64,000 nucleotides of DNA from Maribacter orientalis (lineage in GTDB: Bacteria; Bacteroidota; Bacteroidia; Flavobacteriales; Flavobacteriaceae), in NCBI RefSeq assembly GCF_900109345.1, contig NZ_FNZN01000003.1, positions 1 to 64,000 on the forward strand, written 5' to 3'. The notes under the pieces are model-generated. The model was given only the letters and a program-made list of their open reading frames with translations, made no database searches and had not been told where the DNA came from. The position numbers and the translations under genes are program-made. Positions 36,075 through 46,636 of the stretch are shown here, piece after piece (the first letter of the stretch is position 1; the number at the start of each line of letters is the position of its first letter).

Positions 36075-37418
36075 ATGAAGAATTTTATTGATACAATATC
36101 CAATATTTGGAAGATAGAAGAACTAAGAAATAGAATTCTTATTACATTGGGTCTTTTGTTGGTTTATCGTTTTGGTTGTCAAATTGTACTTCCAGGTATA
36201 GATTCGACTCAATTAGGTGGATTGACAGATAGTACTGACCAGGGTATTTTTGGTCTTTTAAATGCATTTACAGGAGGAGCTTTTGCTAATGCTTCTGTTT
36301 TTGCTTTGGGTATTATGCCATATATATCTGCATCTATTGTTGTGCAGTTAATGGGTATTGCAATACCATATCTTCAAAAACTGCAAAAAGAGGGGGAAAG
36401 TGGTCGTAAGACGATAAATCAAATTACAAGATGGTTAACCATTGGTATTTGTATTGTTCAAGCTCCTGCTTATCTGTATGGTTTAGAAGCATTTGGTGTT
36501 AGAGATACTGCATTTTTACTAGGCAAAGGATTGGACTTTATGGTTCCTGCTGTTATTATATTGGTAACAGGTACTGTATTTGCAATGTGGCTTGGCGAAA
36601 AAATAACTGATAAAGGTATTGGTAACGGTATTTCTTTATTAATTATGATAGGTATTATTGCTACGATGCCACAATCTTTTGTTCAAGAATTTATTTCAAG
36701 AACAACTGATAATAACGGAGGACTAATGTTTATATTAATTGAGGTCATTGTTTGGTTCTTGGTAATATTAGCGTGTATTCTTTTAGTAATGGCTACAAGG
36801 CAAATTCCTGTACAGTACGCTCGACGTACAGCGTCTGGTGGATATGAAAAGAACATAATGGGTTCTAGACAGTATATACCTTTAAAGTTAAATGCTTCTG
36901 GAGTTATGCCAATTATATTTGCGCAAGCTATTATGTTTGTTCCTGGTATGATAGGTAGTGCGTTTGATGATACTTCTTTTGGACAGTGGATGCAAGTTCA
37001 GTTTAGTGATATATTCGGTTGGGCATATAATTTATTATTTGCTATACTAATTATAATTTTTACGTACTTCTATACTGCAATTACGGTTCCTACCAATAAA
37101 ATGGCAGATGATTTAAAAAGAAGTGGTGGTTTTATACCTGGAATACGTCCTGGAAAGGAAACGGGAGATTATTTAGATAAGATTATGTCATTAATAACAT
37201 TACCTGGATCTATTTTCTTAGCTTTGCTGGCTATTTTACCGGCGATAGTAGTGAAGTTAATGGATGTTCAGGCGGGTTGGGCATTATTTTATGGTGGAAC
37301 ATCACTATTAATTATGGTAGGTGTAGCCATTGATACGGTACAACAAGTAAATTCATATTTGTTAAATAGACATTATGATGGTTTGATGAAAACCGGCAAA
37401 AATAGAAAAGTAGCATAA
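36075..37418 (+). CDS. secY: Protein translocase subunit SecY
   Basis: 447 residues with ten predicted membrane segments. LLVYRFGCQIVLPGID (start of TM1 and plug region), QRKL-like GESGRKTINQITRW and the cytoplasmic loop with GIGNGISLLI are diagnostic, as is PGIRPGKETGDYLDKI. It forms the protein-conducting channel of the inner membrane with SecE and SecG. adk and map, often placed after secY elsewhere, are absent; infA follows after 3 bp. Confidence 0.98.
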   Translation: MKNFIDTISNIWKIEELRNRILITLGLLLVYRFGCQIVLPGIDSTQLGGLTDSTDQGIFGLLNAFTGGAFANASVFALGIMPYISASIVVQLMGIAIPYLQKLQKEGESGRKTINQITRWLTIGICIVQAPAYLYGLEAFGVRDTAFLLGKGLDFMVPAVIILVTGTVFAMWLGEKITDKGIGNGISLLIMIGIIATMPQSFVQEFISRTTDNNGGLMFILIEVIVWFLVILACILLVMATRQIPVQYARRTASGGYEKNIMGSRQYIPLKLNASGVMPIIFAQAIMFVPGMIGSAFDDTSFGQWMQVQFSDIFGWAYNLLFAILIIIFTYFYTAITVPTNKMADDLKRSGGFIPGIRPGKETGDYLDKIMSLITLPGSIFLALLAILPAIVVKLMDVQAGWALFYGGTSLLIMVGVAIDTVQQVNSYLLNRHYDGLMKTGKNRKVA

Positions 37419-37421
37419 TTT

Positions 37422-37637
37422 ATGGCTAAGCAGGCAGCAATAGAACAAGATGGGTCTATCATAGAAGCATTGTCAAATGCAATGTTTCGGGTAGAATTGG
37501 AGAATGGGCATGTAGTAACAGCGCATATTTCAGGTAAGATGCGTATGCACTATATCAAGTTATTACCTGGTGATAAGGTTAAATTGGAGATGAGTCCGTA
37601 TGACCTTACGAAAGCAAGAATTACATATAGATACTAA
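37422..37637 (+). CDS. infA: Translation initiation factor IF-1
   Basis: 71 residues, S1-type OB fold ([41 protein letters not shown]). It occupies the 30S A-site during initiation. It is 8 bp before rpmJ. Confidence 0.98.
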   Translation: MAKQAAIEQDGSIIEALSNAMFRVELENGHVVTAHISGKMRMHYIKLLPGDKVKLEMSPYDLTKARITYRY

Positions 37638-37645
37638 GATACAAG

Positions 37646-37762
37646 ATGAAAGTAAGAGCATCAGTTAAGAAGAGAAGCGCCGACTGCAAGATTGTTCGCA
37701 GAAAAGGCAGGTTGTACGTAATCAACAAAAAGAATCCTAGATTTAAACAAAGACAAGGGTAA
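37646..37762 (+). CDS. rpmJ: 50S ribosomal protein L36, zinc-free type
   Basis: A 38-codon gene read directly: [20 protein letters not shown] followed by [18 protein letters not shown]. Only one Cys remains, so the usual zinc ribbon is lost (C-minus form). It lies 2 bp before rpsM in the standard order infA-rpmJ-rpsM. Confidence 0.96.
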   Translation: MKVRASVKKRSADCKIVRRKGRLYVINKKNPRFKQRQG

Positions 37763-37764
37763 TT

Positions 37765-38139
37765 ATGGCAAGAATCGCAGGTATTGATATACCAAAACAA
37801 AAGAGAGGCGTGATCGCCTTAACCTACATTTTTGGAATTGGCAGAAGTAGGTCACAAGAAATTTTGAGTAAGGCCCAAGTTAGTGAAGATACTAAGGTTT
37901 CTGATTGGAATGATGATGAAATAGGTCGTATCAGAGAGGCTGTTTCAGCATTTGTAATTGAAGGTGAATTACGTTCTGAAACTCAGTTGAACATTAAACG
38001 TTTAATGGATATTGGCTGTTATAGAGGTATTCGTCATAGGTCAGGTTTACCTTTAAGAGGTCAACGTACCAAGAATAACTCTAGAACTAGAAAAGGAAAG
38101 CGTAAAACAGTTGCTAACAAGAAGAAAGCGACTAAATAA
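37765..38139 (+). CDS. rpsM: 30S ribosomal protein S13
   Basis: 124 residues. [21 protein letters not shown] begins the helical core (cut here for length); the C-terminal tail [18 protein letters not shown] reaches the P-site tRNA. First gene of the alpha unit, 9 bp before rpsK. Confidence 0.98.
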   Translation: MARIAGIDIPKQKRGVIALTYIFGIGRSRSQEILSKAQVSEDTKVSDWNDDEIGRIREAVSAFVIEGELRSETQLNIKRLMDIGCYRGIRHRSGLPLRGQRTKNNSRTRKGKRKTVANKKKATK

Positions 38140-38148
38140 TAATTAGGT

Positions 38149-38541
38149 ATGGCAAAGGCAAATACTAAAGTTACCAAGAAACGTAAAGTTATAGTTGACT
38201 CAGTTGGTGAAGCTCACATTAGTGCTTCTTTCAACAATATCATTATATCTTTGACAAATAAAAAAGGAGATGTGATTTCTTGGTCATCTGCTGGTAAATT
38301 AGGTTTTAGAGGATCTAAGAAAAATACACCTTATGCTGCTCAAGTAGCTGCAGAAGACTGTTCTAAAGTTGCGCATGAAGCAGGTTTAAGAAAAGTTAAG
38401 GTATATGTAAAAGGACCTGGAAATGGTAGAGAATCTGCAATAAGATCTTTACACAATGCAGGTATTGAAGTAACAGAAATTATTGATGTTACTCCTATGC
38501 CTCACAACGGTTGTAGACCTCCTAAGAGAAGAAGAGTTTAA
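38149..38541 (+). CDS. rpsK: 30S ribosomal protein S11
   Basis: 130 residues ([41 protein letters not shown]-terminal [14 protein letters not shown]). It lies on the platform near the E-site mRNA. An 87-bp gap with a structured leader separates it from rpsD. Confidence 0.98.
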   Translation: MAKANTKVTKKRKVIVDSVGEAHISASFNNIIISLTNKKGDVISWSSAGKLGFRGSKKNTPYAAQVAAEDCSKVAHEAGLRKVKVYVKGPGNGRESAIRSLHNAGIEVTEIIDVTPMPHNGCRPPKRRRV

Positions 38542-38561
38542 TTAATTACTAATATTTCATC

Positions 38562-38615
38562 GAAAGTGTAGTTACGATTATCGAAGGATAAGCCTTAATT
38601 CATAATCTCACTTTC
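38562..38615 (+). promoter_or_regulatory. Structured leader before rpsD (candidate S4 autoregulatory RNA)
   Basis: Three nested perfect stems stack within 54 nt: GAAAGTG/CACTTTC (38562-38568/38609-38615), GATTAT/ATAATC (38576-38581/38602-38607) and AAGG/CCTT (38584-38587/38593-38596). It ends 13 nt before the rpsD ATG. In other phyla S4 represses its operon through a leader before rpsM or rpsD, so an S4-binding element is a reasonable reading; the stems are seen, the function is inferred. Confidence 0.55.
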
Positions 38616-38628
38616 AAATTTAAAGAAA

Positions 38629-39234
38629 ATGGCAAGATATACAGGACCAAAATCTAAAATTGCTCGTAAATTTGGCGAAGCAATATTCGGAGACGATAAG
38701 TCATTCGAAAAGAAAAATTACCCTCCAGGGCAACATGGAAATAACAGAAGAAGAGGAAAAAAATCTGAATATTCTGTTCAATTGATGGAGAAGCAAAAAG
38801 CTAAATATACGTATGGTATTTTAGAAAAGCAATTCAGAAACTTATTCCAAACTGCAAAAAGAAAAGAAGGTGTTGCTGGTGAAATTTTACTTCAACTTTG
38901 TGAATCACGTTTAGACAACGTTGTTTTCAGAATGGGTATTTCTCCTACAAGAAGTGGAGCTAGACAATTAGTTTCGCATAGACATATCACTGTTAATGGC
39001 GAGTTGGTAAACATACCTTCTTATTCATTAAAAGCGGGTGATGTTGTTGGTGTTAGAGAAAAATCAAAATCACTTCAAAGCATACAAGATTCATTAACTG
39101 CAAGTAGTGCTGTTTATGAATGGATTTCTTGGAATAGCGAAAAGAAGGAAGGAACGTATGTTTCTATTCCTGAAAGATTACAGATTCCAGAAAATATCAA
39201 AGAACAACTAATCGTGGAGTTATACTCTAAATAA
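38629..39234 (+). CDS. rpsD: 30S ribosomal protein S4
   Basis: 201 residues. The N-terminal region ([19 protein letters not shown]) lacks zinc-binding Cys. The S4 RNA-binding domain covers about 90-155 ([21 protein letters not shown], cut here). It nucleates 30S assembly and in many bacteria represses the alpha operon. The upstream leader could be its target. Confidence 0.98.
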   Translation: MARYTGPKSKIARKFGEAIFGDDKSFEKKNYPPGQHGNNRRRGKKSEYSVQLMEKQKAKYTYGILEKQFRNLFQTAKRKEGVAGEILLQLCESRLDNVVFRMGISPTRSGARQLVSHRHITVNGELVNIPSYSLKAGDVVGVREKSKSLQSIQDSLTASSAVYEWISWNSEKKEGTYVSIPERLQIPENIKEQLIVELYSK

Positions 39235-39251
39235 ACAACACTGATCCAATT

Positions 39252-40244
39252 ATGGCATTATTTAATTTTCAGAAACCCGATAAAGTAATAATGATCGATT
39301 CCTCTGATTTCGAAGGGAAGTTCGAATTTCGCCCTTTGGAACCTGGTTATGGATTGACTGTTGGGAATGCATTAAGACGTGTATTGCTTTCTTCATTAGA
39401 AGGACATGCTATTACGTCCGTTAGGATAGATAAGGTAGAGCATGAATTCTCGGTGATTTCTGGCGTTGTAGAAGATGTAACAGAGATTATTTTGAACTTG
39501 AAACAAGTTCGTTTCAAGAAACAAATTGAAGACTCTGAAGCAGAAGTTGTATCTATATCTGTAAGTGGTAAAAATCAATTGACTGCTGGCGATTTTCAGA
39601 AATTCATTTCTGGTTACCAAGTATTGAATCCTGATTTAGTAATATGTAATATGGATGCTAAAGTTAGCATCAATATGGAAATTACTATTGAAAAAGGAAG
39701 AGGTTACGTACCTGCAGAAGAAAATAAGAAATCAGGTACTCCGTTAGGTACTATAGCAATTGATTCTATTTTTACACCTATCAAGAATGTAAAATATAGT
39801 ATTGAAAACTTTCGTGTTGAACAAAAAACTGATTATGAAAAATTGGTTTTTGAAATTTCTTCTGATGGATCAATTCATCCTAAAGATGCTTTAACTGAAG
39901 CAGCTAAAGTATTAATTCATCATTTTATGCTTTTCTCTGATGAGCGTATTACGTTAGAAGCAGATGAAATAGCTCAAACAGAGACTTACGATGAGGAGTC
40001 TTTACACATGAGGCAATTGTTGAAAACTAAATTAGTAGATATGGATCTTTCGGTTCGTGCTCTAAATTGTTTAAAAGCAGCTGAAGTTGATACCTTAGGT
40101 GATTTAGTTTCTTTTAATAAGAACGATTTAATGAAGTTTAGAAATTTCGGTAAAAAATCTTTAACTGAACTAGAAGAGCTTGTAATCAACAAGGGATTAA
40201 GTTTCGGAATGGATTTGTCAAAATATAAATTAGATAAAGATTAA
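39252..40244 (+). CDS. rpoA: RNA polymerase subunit alpha
   Basis: 330 residues. The N-terminal dimerisation domain ([20 protein letters not shown]; later [11 protein letters not shown]) and the C-terminal domain with helix-hairpin-helix ([39 protein letters not shown]) are both present. The C-terminal domain binds UP elements and activators. Standard place between rpsD and rplQ. Confidence 0.98.
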   Translation: MALFNFQKPDKVIMIDSSDFEGKFEFRPLEPGYGLTVGNALRRVLLSSLEGHAITSVRIDKVEHEFSVISGVVEDVTEIILNLKQVRFKKQIEDSEAEVVSISVSGKNQLTAGDFQKFISGYQVLNPDLVICNMDAKVSINMEITIEKGRGYVPAEENKKSGTPLGTIAIDSIFTPIKNVKYSIENFRVEQKTDYEKLVFEISSDGSIHPKDALTEAAKVLIHHFMLFSDERITLEADEIAQTETYDEESLHMRQLLKTKLVDMDLSVRALNCLKAAEVDTLGDLVSFNKNDLMKFRNFGKKSLTELEELVINKGLSFGMDLSKYKLDKD

Positions 40245-40247
40245 ATA

Positions 40248-40292
40248 ATCATATTTTGCTCCTCGTTCGAACGAGTTTGGTAGCAAGATGAT
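40248..40292 (+). promoter_or_regulatory. Hairpin leader before rplQ
   Basis: A 14-bp perfect palindrome CTCGTTCGAACGAG (40262-40275) is enclosed by TTGCT/AGCAA (40256-40260/40282-40286) and ATCAT/ATGAT (40248-40252/40288-40292). The composite stem ends 11 nt before the rplQ start. As DNA the palindrome could bind a protein; as RNA it would fold into a bulged hairpin. Either way it sits at the last gene of the superoperon and may set the L17 dose. Confidence 0.4.
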
Positions 40293-40303
40293 AAAATTGT
40301 AAA

Positions 40304-40867
40304 ATGAGACACGGTAAAAAAATTAACCATTTAGGTAGGAAGACGGCGCATAGAAAAGCAATGTTAGCTAACATGGCTTGTTCTTTAATTGAGCACAAAA
40401 GAATCAACACTACAGTTGCTAAAGCAAAAGCTTTAAAACAATTTATTGAGCCATTGATTACTAAATCAAAAGCTGAAAATAATGTTAGTGCTGAAAAAGG
40501 AACGCACAATAGACGTATAGTTTTTAAAAATCTACGTGATAAATATGCAGTAACTGAATTATTCAGTGTAGTATCTGAAAAAGTTGCTGATAGACCAGGT
40601 GGTTATACTAGAATTATCAAATTAGGTAATCGTTTAGGTGATAACGCTGATATGGCAATGATAGAGTTGGTTGATTTCAACGAATTGTATAATGCTGGTA
40701 AGCCAAAGAAAAAATCAACTAGACGAAGTAGAAGATCAGGTGGTAGTGATGCTGAATCCATTTCTGCAGAGAAAGAGGTTAAAGAAGCTAAAGTTGTTGA
40801 GGAATCAAATCCAGAAGCAGATGCTCAAACTGATAATGAAGTAAAGGCAGATGATTCTAAGGAATAA
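40304..40867 (+). CDS. rplQ: 50S ribosomal protein L17 with acidic C-terminal extension
   Basis: 187 residues. Residues 1-125 are ordinary L17 ([21 protein letters not shown] cut to its start; [21 protein letters not shown]). The last 60 residues form an extension that is first basic ([14 protein letters not shown]), then acidic and low in complexity ([20 protein letters not shown]). Extended L17 is, as far as I recall, usual in Bacteroidota. It ends the superoperon and is followed by a strong terminator. Confidence 0.97.
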   Translation: MRHGKKINHLGRKTAHRKAMLANMACSLIEHKRINTTVAKAKALKQFIEPLITKSKAENNVSAEKGTHNRRIVFKNLRDKYAVTELFSVVSEKVADRPGGYTRIIKLGNRLGDNADMAMIELVDFNELYNAGKPKKKSTRRSRRSGGSDAESISAEKEVKEAKVVEESNPEADAQTDNEVKADDSKE

Positions 40868-40892
40868 ATTGTCAATAAGTAATTATAATGAA

Positions 40893-40926
40893 AAAGGATG
40901 AGCTTTCTAGCTTATCCTTTTTTTTT
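40893..40926 (+). terminator. Terminator of the ribosomal superoperon
   Basis: Stem AAAGGATGAGCT/AGCTTATCCTTT (40893-40904/40909-40920; one G-T pair) with a 4-nt loop, followed by a run of Ts to 40926. It lies 25 bp after rplQ and closes the operon that began at rpsL. Confidence 0.9.
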
Positions 40927-40960
40927 GTTTTTTTGTGAACGAATAAATTTTTAGACTAAA

Positions 40961-42088
40961 ATGAAATATCAAGCAAAGAGAAAAGCTTTAATATTATTAG
41001 CTGATGGTACAATTTTTCATGGTAAATCAGTAGGTGACAAAGAAGGAACTGCTTTTGGTGAAGTTTGTTTTAATACAGGTATGACAGGTTATCAAGAAAT
41101 ATTCACTGATCCTTCTTATTTTGGACAAATTATGGTGACTACCAATGCACATATTGGTAATTATGGGGTAAATAAAGAAGAGGTAGAGTCTGATTCAATT
41201 AAAATTTCAGGTTTAGTTTGTAGAAATTTTAGTTACGAATATTCTAGACCGTTAGCTGATGATAGTTTACAGAATTTCTTAAATGAGAATAATCTTTTTG
41301 CTATTTCTGATGTTGATACAAGGGCGTTAGTAGGTTACATAAGAGATAACGGAGCTATGAATGCTGTTATTTCTACTGATGTTGATAATATAGACGCTTT
41401 AAAGAAACAATTAAGTGAGGTGCCGAGTATGGAAGGTCTTGAGTTGGCTTCTAAAGTTTCAACGAAAGAAGCGTATTTTGTTGGAGACGAAAATGCTACT
41501 TATAAAATTGCAGCTTTAGATATTGGAATCAAGAAGAATATATTACGAAATCTAGTAAAAAGAGATGCTTACGTAAAAGTGTTTCCATATAATTCTAGTT
41601 TTGAAAACATGTCTTCGTGGAATGCTGATGCGTTCTTTATATCTAATGGCCCTGGCGATCCAGAACCTTTGATCGACGCAATTGCTGCTGCAAAGAAAAT
41701 GATACAAACGGACAAACCTTTATTCGGTATCTGTTTAGGTCATCAAGTATTGGCTTTGGCGAATGGTGTGTCAACTTATAAAATGCACAATGGGCACAGA
41801 GGAATAAATCATCCTGTATTAAATTTATTAACTGGTAAGGGAGAAATAACGTCTCAAAATCACGGTTTTGCTATTAATAGGGAAGAAACTGAGGCTAATG
41901 CTAATTTAGAAATTACACATGTGCATCTAAATGATAAAACAGTTGCAGGCATTCGTATGAAGAATAAAGATGTATTTTCTGTTCAATATCATCCAGAAGC
42001 GAGTCCAGGTCCACATGATGCAGAGTATCTTTTTGATGATTTTTTCAAATTAATCAAGAAAAGTGCTAGACGTAACGAAATAGTTTAA
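40961..42088 (+). CDS. carA: Carbamoyl-phosphate synthase small subunit
   Basis: 375 residues. The N-terminal CPSase domain (ILLADGTIFHGKSVG; GMTGYQEIFTDPSY) is followed by the class I glutamine amidotransferase domain. Its nucleophile Cys is in FGICLGHQVLAL and its His in SVQYHPEASPGPHD. It hydrolyses glutamine and feeds ammonia to CarB for arginine and pyrimidine synthesis. carB is not in this window. Position after rplQ and before eno is common in flavobacteria as I recall. Confidence 0.97.
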   Translation: MKYQAKRKALILLADGTIFHGKSVGDKEGTAFGEVCFNTGMTGYQEIFTDPSYFGQIMVTTNAHIGNYGVNKEEVESDSIKISGLVCRNFSYEYSRPLADDSLQNFLNENNLFAISDVDTRALVGYIRDNGAMNAVISTDVDNIDALKKQLSEVPSMEGLELASKVSTKEAYFVGDENATYKIAALDIGIKKNILRNLVKRDAYVKVFPYNSSFENMSSWNADAFFISNGPGDPEPLIDAIAAAKKMIQTDKPLFGICLGHQVLALANGVSTYKMHNGHRGINHPVLNLLTGKGEITSQNHGFAINREETEANANLEITHVHLNDKTVAGIRMKNKDVFSVQYHPEASPGPHDAEYLFDDFFKLIKKSARRNEIV

Positions 42089-42191
42089 ATAAATAGTATT
42101 TAATTAGGAAATGTACGGATTAAACAAACTTGGAGAAACCATGGTTTTGTATCTTTACTTTTTAATTTTTCAACCAATAAAAACAATATAA

Positions 42192-43484
<1,293 letters not shown>

Positions 43485-43507
43485 TTTTCTAAAAATTTAA
43501 TTGATTT

Positions 43508-43539
43508 AAGCCTTTCCTTTTGGAAAGGCTTTTTTTTTT
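43508..43539 (+). terminator. Terminator of eno
   Basis: A perfect 10-bp stem AAGCCTTTCC/GGAAAGGCTT (43508-43517/43522-43531) with loop TTTT, followed by Ts to 43539. Confidence 0.93.
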
Positions 43540-43566
43540 GGCGTACTCCGAAACTTTAACTACCTT

Positions 43567-43597
43567 TTGAGAATAATCCAATAATAACCTCCCTTTG
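43567..43597 (+). promoter_or_regulatory. Candidate promoter of the GT5 gene
   Basis: TTG (43567-43569), 20 nt, then TCCCTTTG (43590-43597), one mismatch from the Bacteroidota -7 consensus. The ATG at 43605 follows after only 7 nt, so the message would be nearly leaderless. Confidence 0.4.
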
Positions 43598-43604
43598 TTA
43601 GCGT

Positions 43605-45140
43605 ATGAATAATTTTCTTTTTGTTTCAGCTGAGAATGATGCCATTCCAGATTGTAAGGCTGGTGGAATGGGTGATGTAGTTAGAGATGTGCCGAGAGAG
43701 ATTTCGAGAAGAGGTGATAAAGCTCATGTAGTTGTACCTGCCTATTCAAGATTGCATAAAAATGGAATTTTTAAGACGAAACTAGAGTTTAGTCTTAGAG
43801 GTATGCCATACACCGCCGAATTATATGAGGTAGTACCTAAGAAGGTCGATGCGAATATCACTCATTATGTAATTCATCATCCTGAAATTCTTGAAGGCGG
43901 AATAGCACATATATATCACGATGATCCAACCGAGCCTTTTTATAATGATTTTATAAAATTTGTAATTTTTTGTGCAGCTACTGCTGAGGCTATAAAAATT
44001 GGCGCTTTTGGAGATTTGGATATCGTACATATGCATGATTGGCATGCTGCCGCCTTGTTGTTCATAAAAAAGTACCATCCAGAGTACCAAGATTTGAAAA
44101 AAATGAGGTACGTATATAGTATTCATAATTTAGCAATTCAGGGTATAAGGCCTTTTTATAATAATTATGCTTCTGTTAATAATTGGTTTCCCGAGGTTGA
44201 GTTAGACCATAAAGCTCTTATGGATCCCCGTTATCAAGATTGTATCAATCTGATGGCGGTAGGGATACGATTGGCAGATGCTGTTCATACGGTTTCTCCA
44301 TCTTATAAGGAGGATGTTCTATTGCCAAGTAGAAGACCTGAATTTATTGGTGGTGAAAGCTTAGAAGTTGATTTGCAAAAGGCTGATAATGAAGGTAGGC
44401 TTTTTGGTATCCTAAATGCGAGTAATTATGGTAATATTCGAGTAGCTGAAACAGGCTTGTTGTATAGGAATACCGTAAAAGCTTTATTTAGATGGCTTCA
44501 AGACACTTCAAAAAAATATAAAGCTGATTTTCTAGCTCATACCGGTGAGAAAATTATGCAGTATGTGGGTAATAGACCAAAATTTATTGTGTCTAGTGTG
44601 GCGCGCTTAACCGAACAAAAATTCTATTTTTTAAAACGTTCACCCGAAGCTTTTGAGAAAATGCTTGCTCGTTTAAATGAAATTGAAGGCATTTTTATGT
44701 TGTTAGGTACAGGTGATCCAGATTACGAAGAATTTTTTCGTGAAATGAGTTACAAGCATAAGAATTTTGTGTTCACCAATGGGCAATCCGAAGACTTGAT
44801 AGATTCCATGTATTTGGAGACCGATTTATATTTTATGCCAAGTTTATTTGAGCCATGTGGTATTAGTCAAATGTTGGCCATGAGAAATGGTAATCCATGT
44901 TTGGTTCATCATACCGGGGGGCTTAAAGATACTGTTGAGCATATGAAAACTGGTTTTGCATTTTCGGGTGAAACTTACGACGAACAAATTAAAAATATGG
45001 TATCGAGTTTTGATGAAGCTTTGACCATTTGGGAAAAGGATAGACCCACCTGGGAAAAGATTCAGGCAAACGCTAAAAAGGCTCGTTTTACTTGGGATAA
45101 ATCATTAGATGAATACTATAAATCATTATATCTGTTGTAA
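43605..45140 (+). CDS. Glycogen/starch synthase-family glycosyltransferase (GT5)
   Basis: 511 residues. The ADP-glucose binding motif appears as CKAGGMGDVVRD (usual KxGGL), and the second Rossmann domain contains MPSLFEPCGISQMLAMRNG, with the catalytic Glu of the E-x7-E type motif in its usual setting. DIVHMHDWHAA and YSIHNLAIQG are further GT5 signatures. The family elongates alpha-1,4-glucan from ADP-glucose. No glgB, glgC or glgP is adjacent, so it stands alone between eno and gltA. Residues about 270-310 diverge from typical GlgA, which leaves donor specificity open. Confidence 0.85.
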   Translation: MNNFLFVSAENDAIPDCKAGGMGDVVRDVPREISRRGDKAHVVVPAYSRLHKNGIFKTKLEFSLRGMPYTAELYEVVPKKVDANITHYVIHHPEILEGGIAHIYHDDPTEPFYNDFIKFVIFCAATAEAIKIGAFGDLDIVHMHDWHAAALLFIKKYHPEYQDLKKMRYVYSIHNLAIQGIRPFYNNYASVNNWFPEVELDHKALMDPRYQDCINLMAVGIRLADAVHTVSPSYKEDVLLPSRRPEFIGGESLEVDLQKADNEGRLFGILNASNYGNIRVAETGLLYRNTVKALFRWLQDTSKKYKADFLAHTGEKIMQYVGNRPKFIVSSVARLTEQKFYFLKRSPEAFEKMLARLNEIEGIFMLLGTGDPDYEEFFREMSYKHKNFVFTNGQSEDLIDSMYLETDLYFMPSLFEPCGISQMLAMRNGNPCLVHHTGGLKDTVEHMKTGFAFSGETYDEQIKNMVSSFDEALTIWEKDRPTWEKIQANAKKARFTWDKSLDEYYKSLYLL

Positions 45141-45194
45141 GTTATGTAGTTGATAGAAGTAATTGTTAATTTTAGCCCAAACAGAATGTTGTAA

Positions 45195-45225
45195 TTGTTA
45201 AAACGAACGTGTTTTGCTAACTTTA
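45195..45225 (+). promoter_or_regulatory. Candidate promoter of gltA
   Basis: TTG (45195-45197), 20 nt, then TAACTTTA (45218-45225), one mismatch from TAnnTTTG, leaving a 30-nt leader to the ATG at 45256. Confidence 0.45.
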
Positions 45226-45255
45226 CGAGAAGTATTTATAACGTAAAAATTAAAA

Positions 45256-46542
45256 ATGTCAGATAAAGCTATTTTAGAATATAATGGTGAAAAATATGAG
45301 TTTCCTGTAATAAAGGGAACCGAAGATGAACTTGCAATTGATATTAAATCGTTGCGTTCAGACACCAAAGGGATTATTACAATAGATCCGGGTTTTAAGA
45401 ATACCGGTTCTTGTGAAAGTGCCATTACATTCTTAGATGGTGAGAAAGGAATCTTACGATATAGAGGGTATTCTATTGAAGAACTAGCTGAAAAAGCTGA
45501 TTTTTTAGAAGTAGCATATTTGTTGATTTTTGGAGAACTTCCAAATAAGGAACAATTGGAGGCTTTTCATGTAGATATAAAAAATGAATCTCACGTTGAC
45601 GAGGAAATGAAAAAGATTCTGGATGCTTTTCCAAAATCGGCACATCCAATGGGAGTGTTATCTTCTTTGACCAGTGCACTTATAGCCTTTAACCCAATTT
45701 CGGTAAACGTTACCTCAAAGGATGAAATGTACGGTGCTATTGTACGGATACTCGCCAAATTCCCAGTTTTAGTAGCTTGGACGCTTCGTAAGAAGAAAGG
45801 TTTGCCTTTAGATTATGGAGATGATAGCTTAGGATATGTAGAGAACATTCATAAAATGATGTTCAAGAAGCCTACGCAAGAATACAAAAGGAATAAAATT
45901 GTAATCGATGCTCTAGATAAGTTATTGATTTTACACGCAGATCATGAGCAAAATTGCTCTACCTCAACCGTACGTATTGTAGGTTCTTCCCATGCGGGAC
46001 TATTTGCATCACTTTCGGCAGGTATTTCAGCATTATGGGGTCCATTGCACGGTGGAGCGAATCAAGCCGTATTGGAAATGTTGGAGGCGATTCAAAAGGA
46101 TGGTGGTGATACTAAAAAATATATGGCCAAAGCTAAGGATAAGAATGATCCTTTTAGATTAATGGGCTTTGGGCATAGAGTATATAAGAATTTTGACCCT
46201 AGGGCCAAAATTATCAAACAGGCGGCCGACGAAGTTTTAGCAGATTTGGGGATTGAAGATCCAATTTTGGAAATTGCTAAAGGCTTGGCCAAAGAGGCAT
46301 TGGAAGATCCCTATTTTGTAGACCGTAAATTATATCCGAATGTTGATTTTTATTCGGGTATTATCTATAGAGCTTTAGGTATTCCTACCGAAATGTTTAC
46401 TGTAATGTTTGCATTAGGAAGATTGCCAGGATGGATTTCTCAATGGAGAGAAATGAGATTGAACGGTGAGCCTATCGGAAGACCGAGACAAATATATATC
46501 GGAGAAAAATTAAGACCTTTTGTCGAACTTGACAAGAGGTAG
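45256..46542 (+). CDS. gltA: Citrate synthase
   Basis: 428 residues of the Gram-negative, NADH-sensitive (type II) length. The active-site regions are visible: GPLHGGANQAVLEM, FGHRVYKNFDPRA and FYSGIIYRALGIP (Asp just before it in NVDFYSG). It condenses acetyl-CoA with oxaloacetate at the entry of the TCA cycle. It is monocistronic, with its own candidate promoter and terminator. Confidence 0.98.
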   Translation: MSDKAILEYNGEKYEFPVIKGTEDELAIDIKSLRSDTKGIITIDPGFKNTGSCESAITFLDGEKGILRYRGYSIEELAEKADFLEVAYLLIFGELPNKEQLEAFHVDIKNESHVDEEMKKILDAFPKSAHPMGVLSSLTSALIAFNPISVNVTSKDEMYGAIVRILAKFPVLVAWTLRKKKGLPLDYGDDSLGYVENIHKMMFKKPTQEYKRNKIVIDALDKLLILHADHEQNCSTSTVRIVGSSHAGLFASLSAGISALWGPLHGGANQAVLEMLEAIQKDGGDTKKYMAKAKDKNDPFRLMGFGHRVYKNFDPRAKIIKQAADEVLADLGIEDPILEIAKGLAKEALEDPYFVDRKLYPNVDFYSGIIYRALGIPTEMFTVMFALGRLPGWISQWREMRLNGEPIGRPRQIYIGEKLRPFVELDKR

Positions 46543-46566
46543 ATTGCTACCGTTAATAAAAAAACA

Positions 46567-46602
46567 AAAAGCTCTTTTAATTTTTAAAGGAGCTTTTTTT
46601 TG
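46567..46602 (+). terminator. Terminator of gltA
   Basis: Stem AAAAGCTCTTTTAA with TTAAAGGAGCTTTT-type pairing (one mismatch position) within 46567-46596, followed by a T-run. It lies 25 bp after the gltA stop. Confidence 0.85.
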
Positions 46603-46636
46603 TGCTATTTTTTAATCATATATAAATAGAATACCC

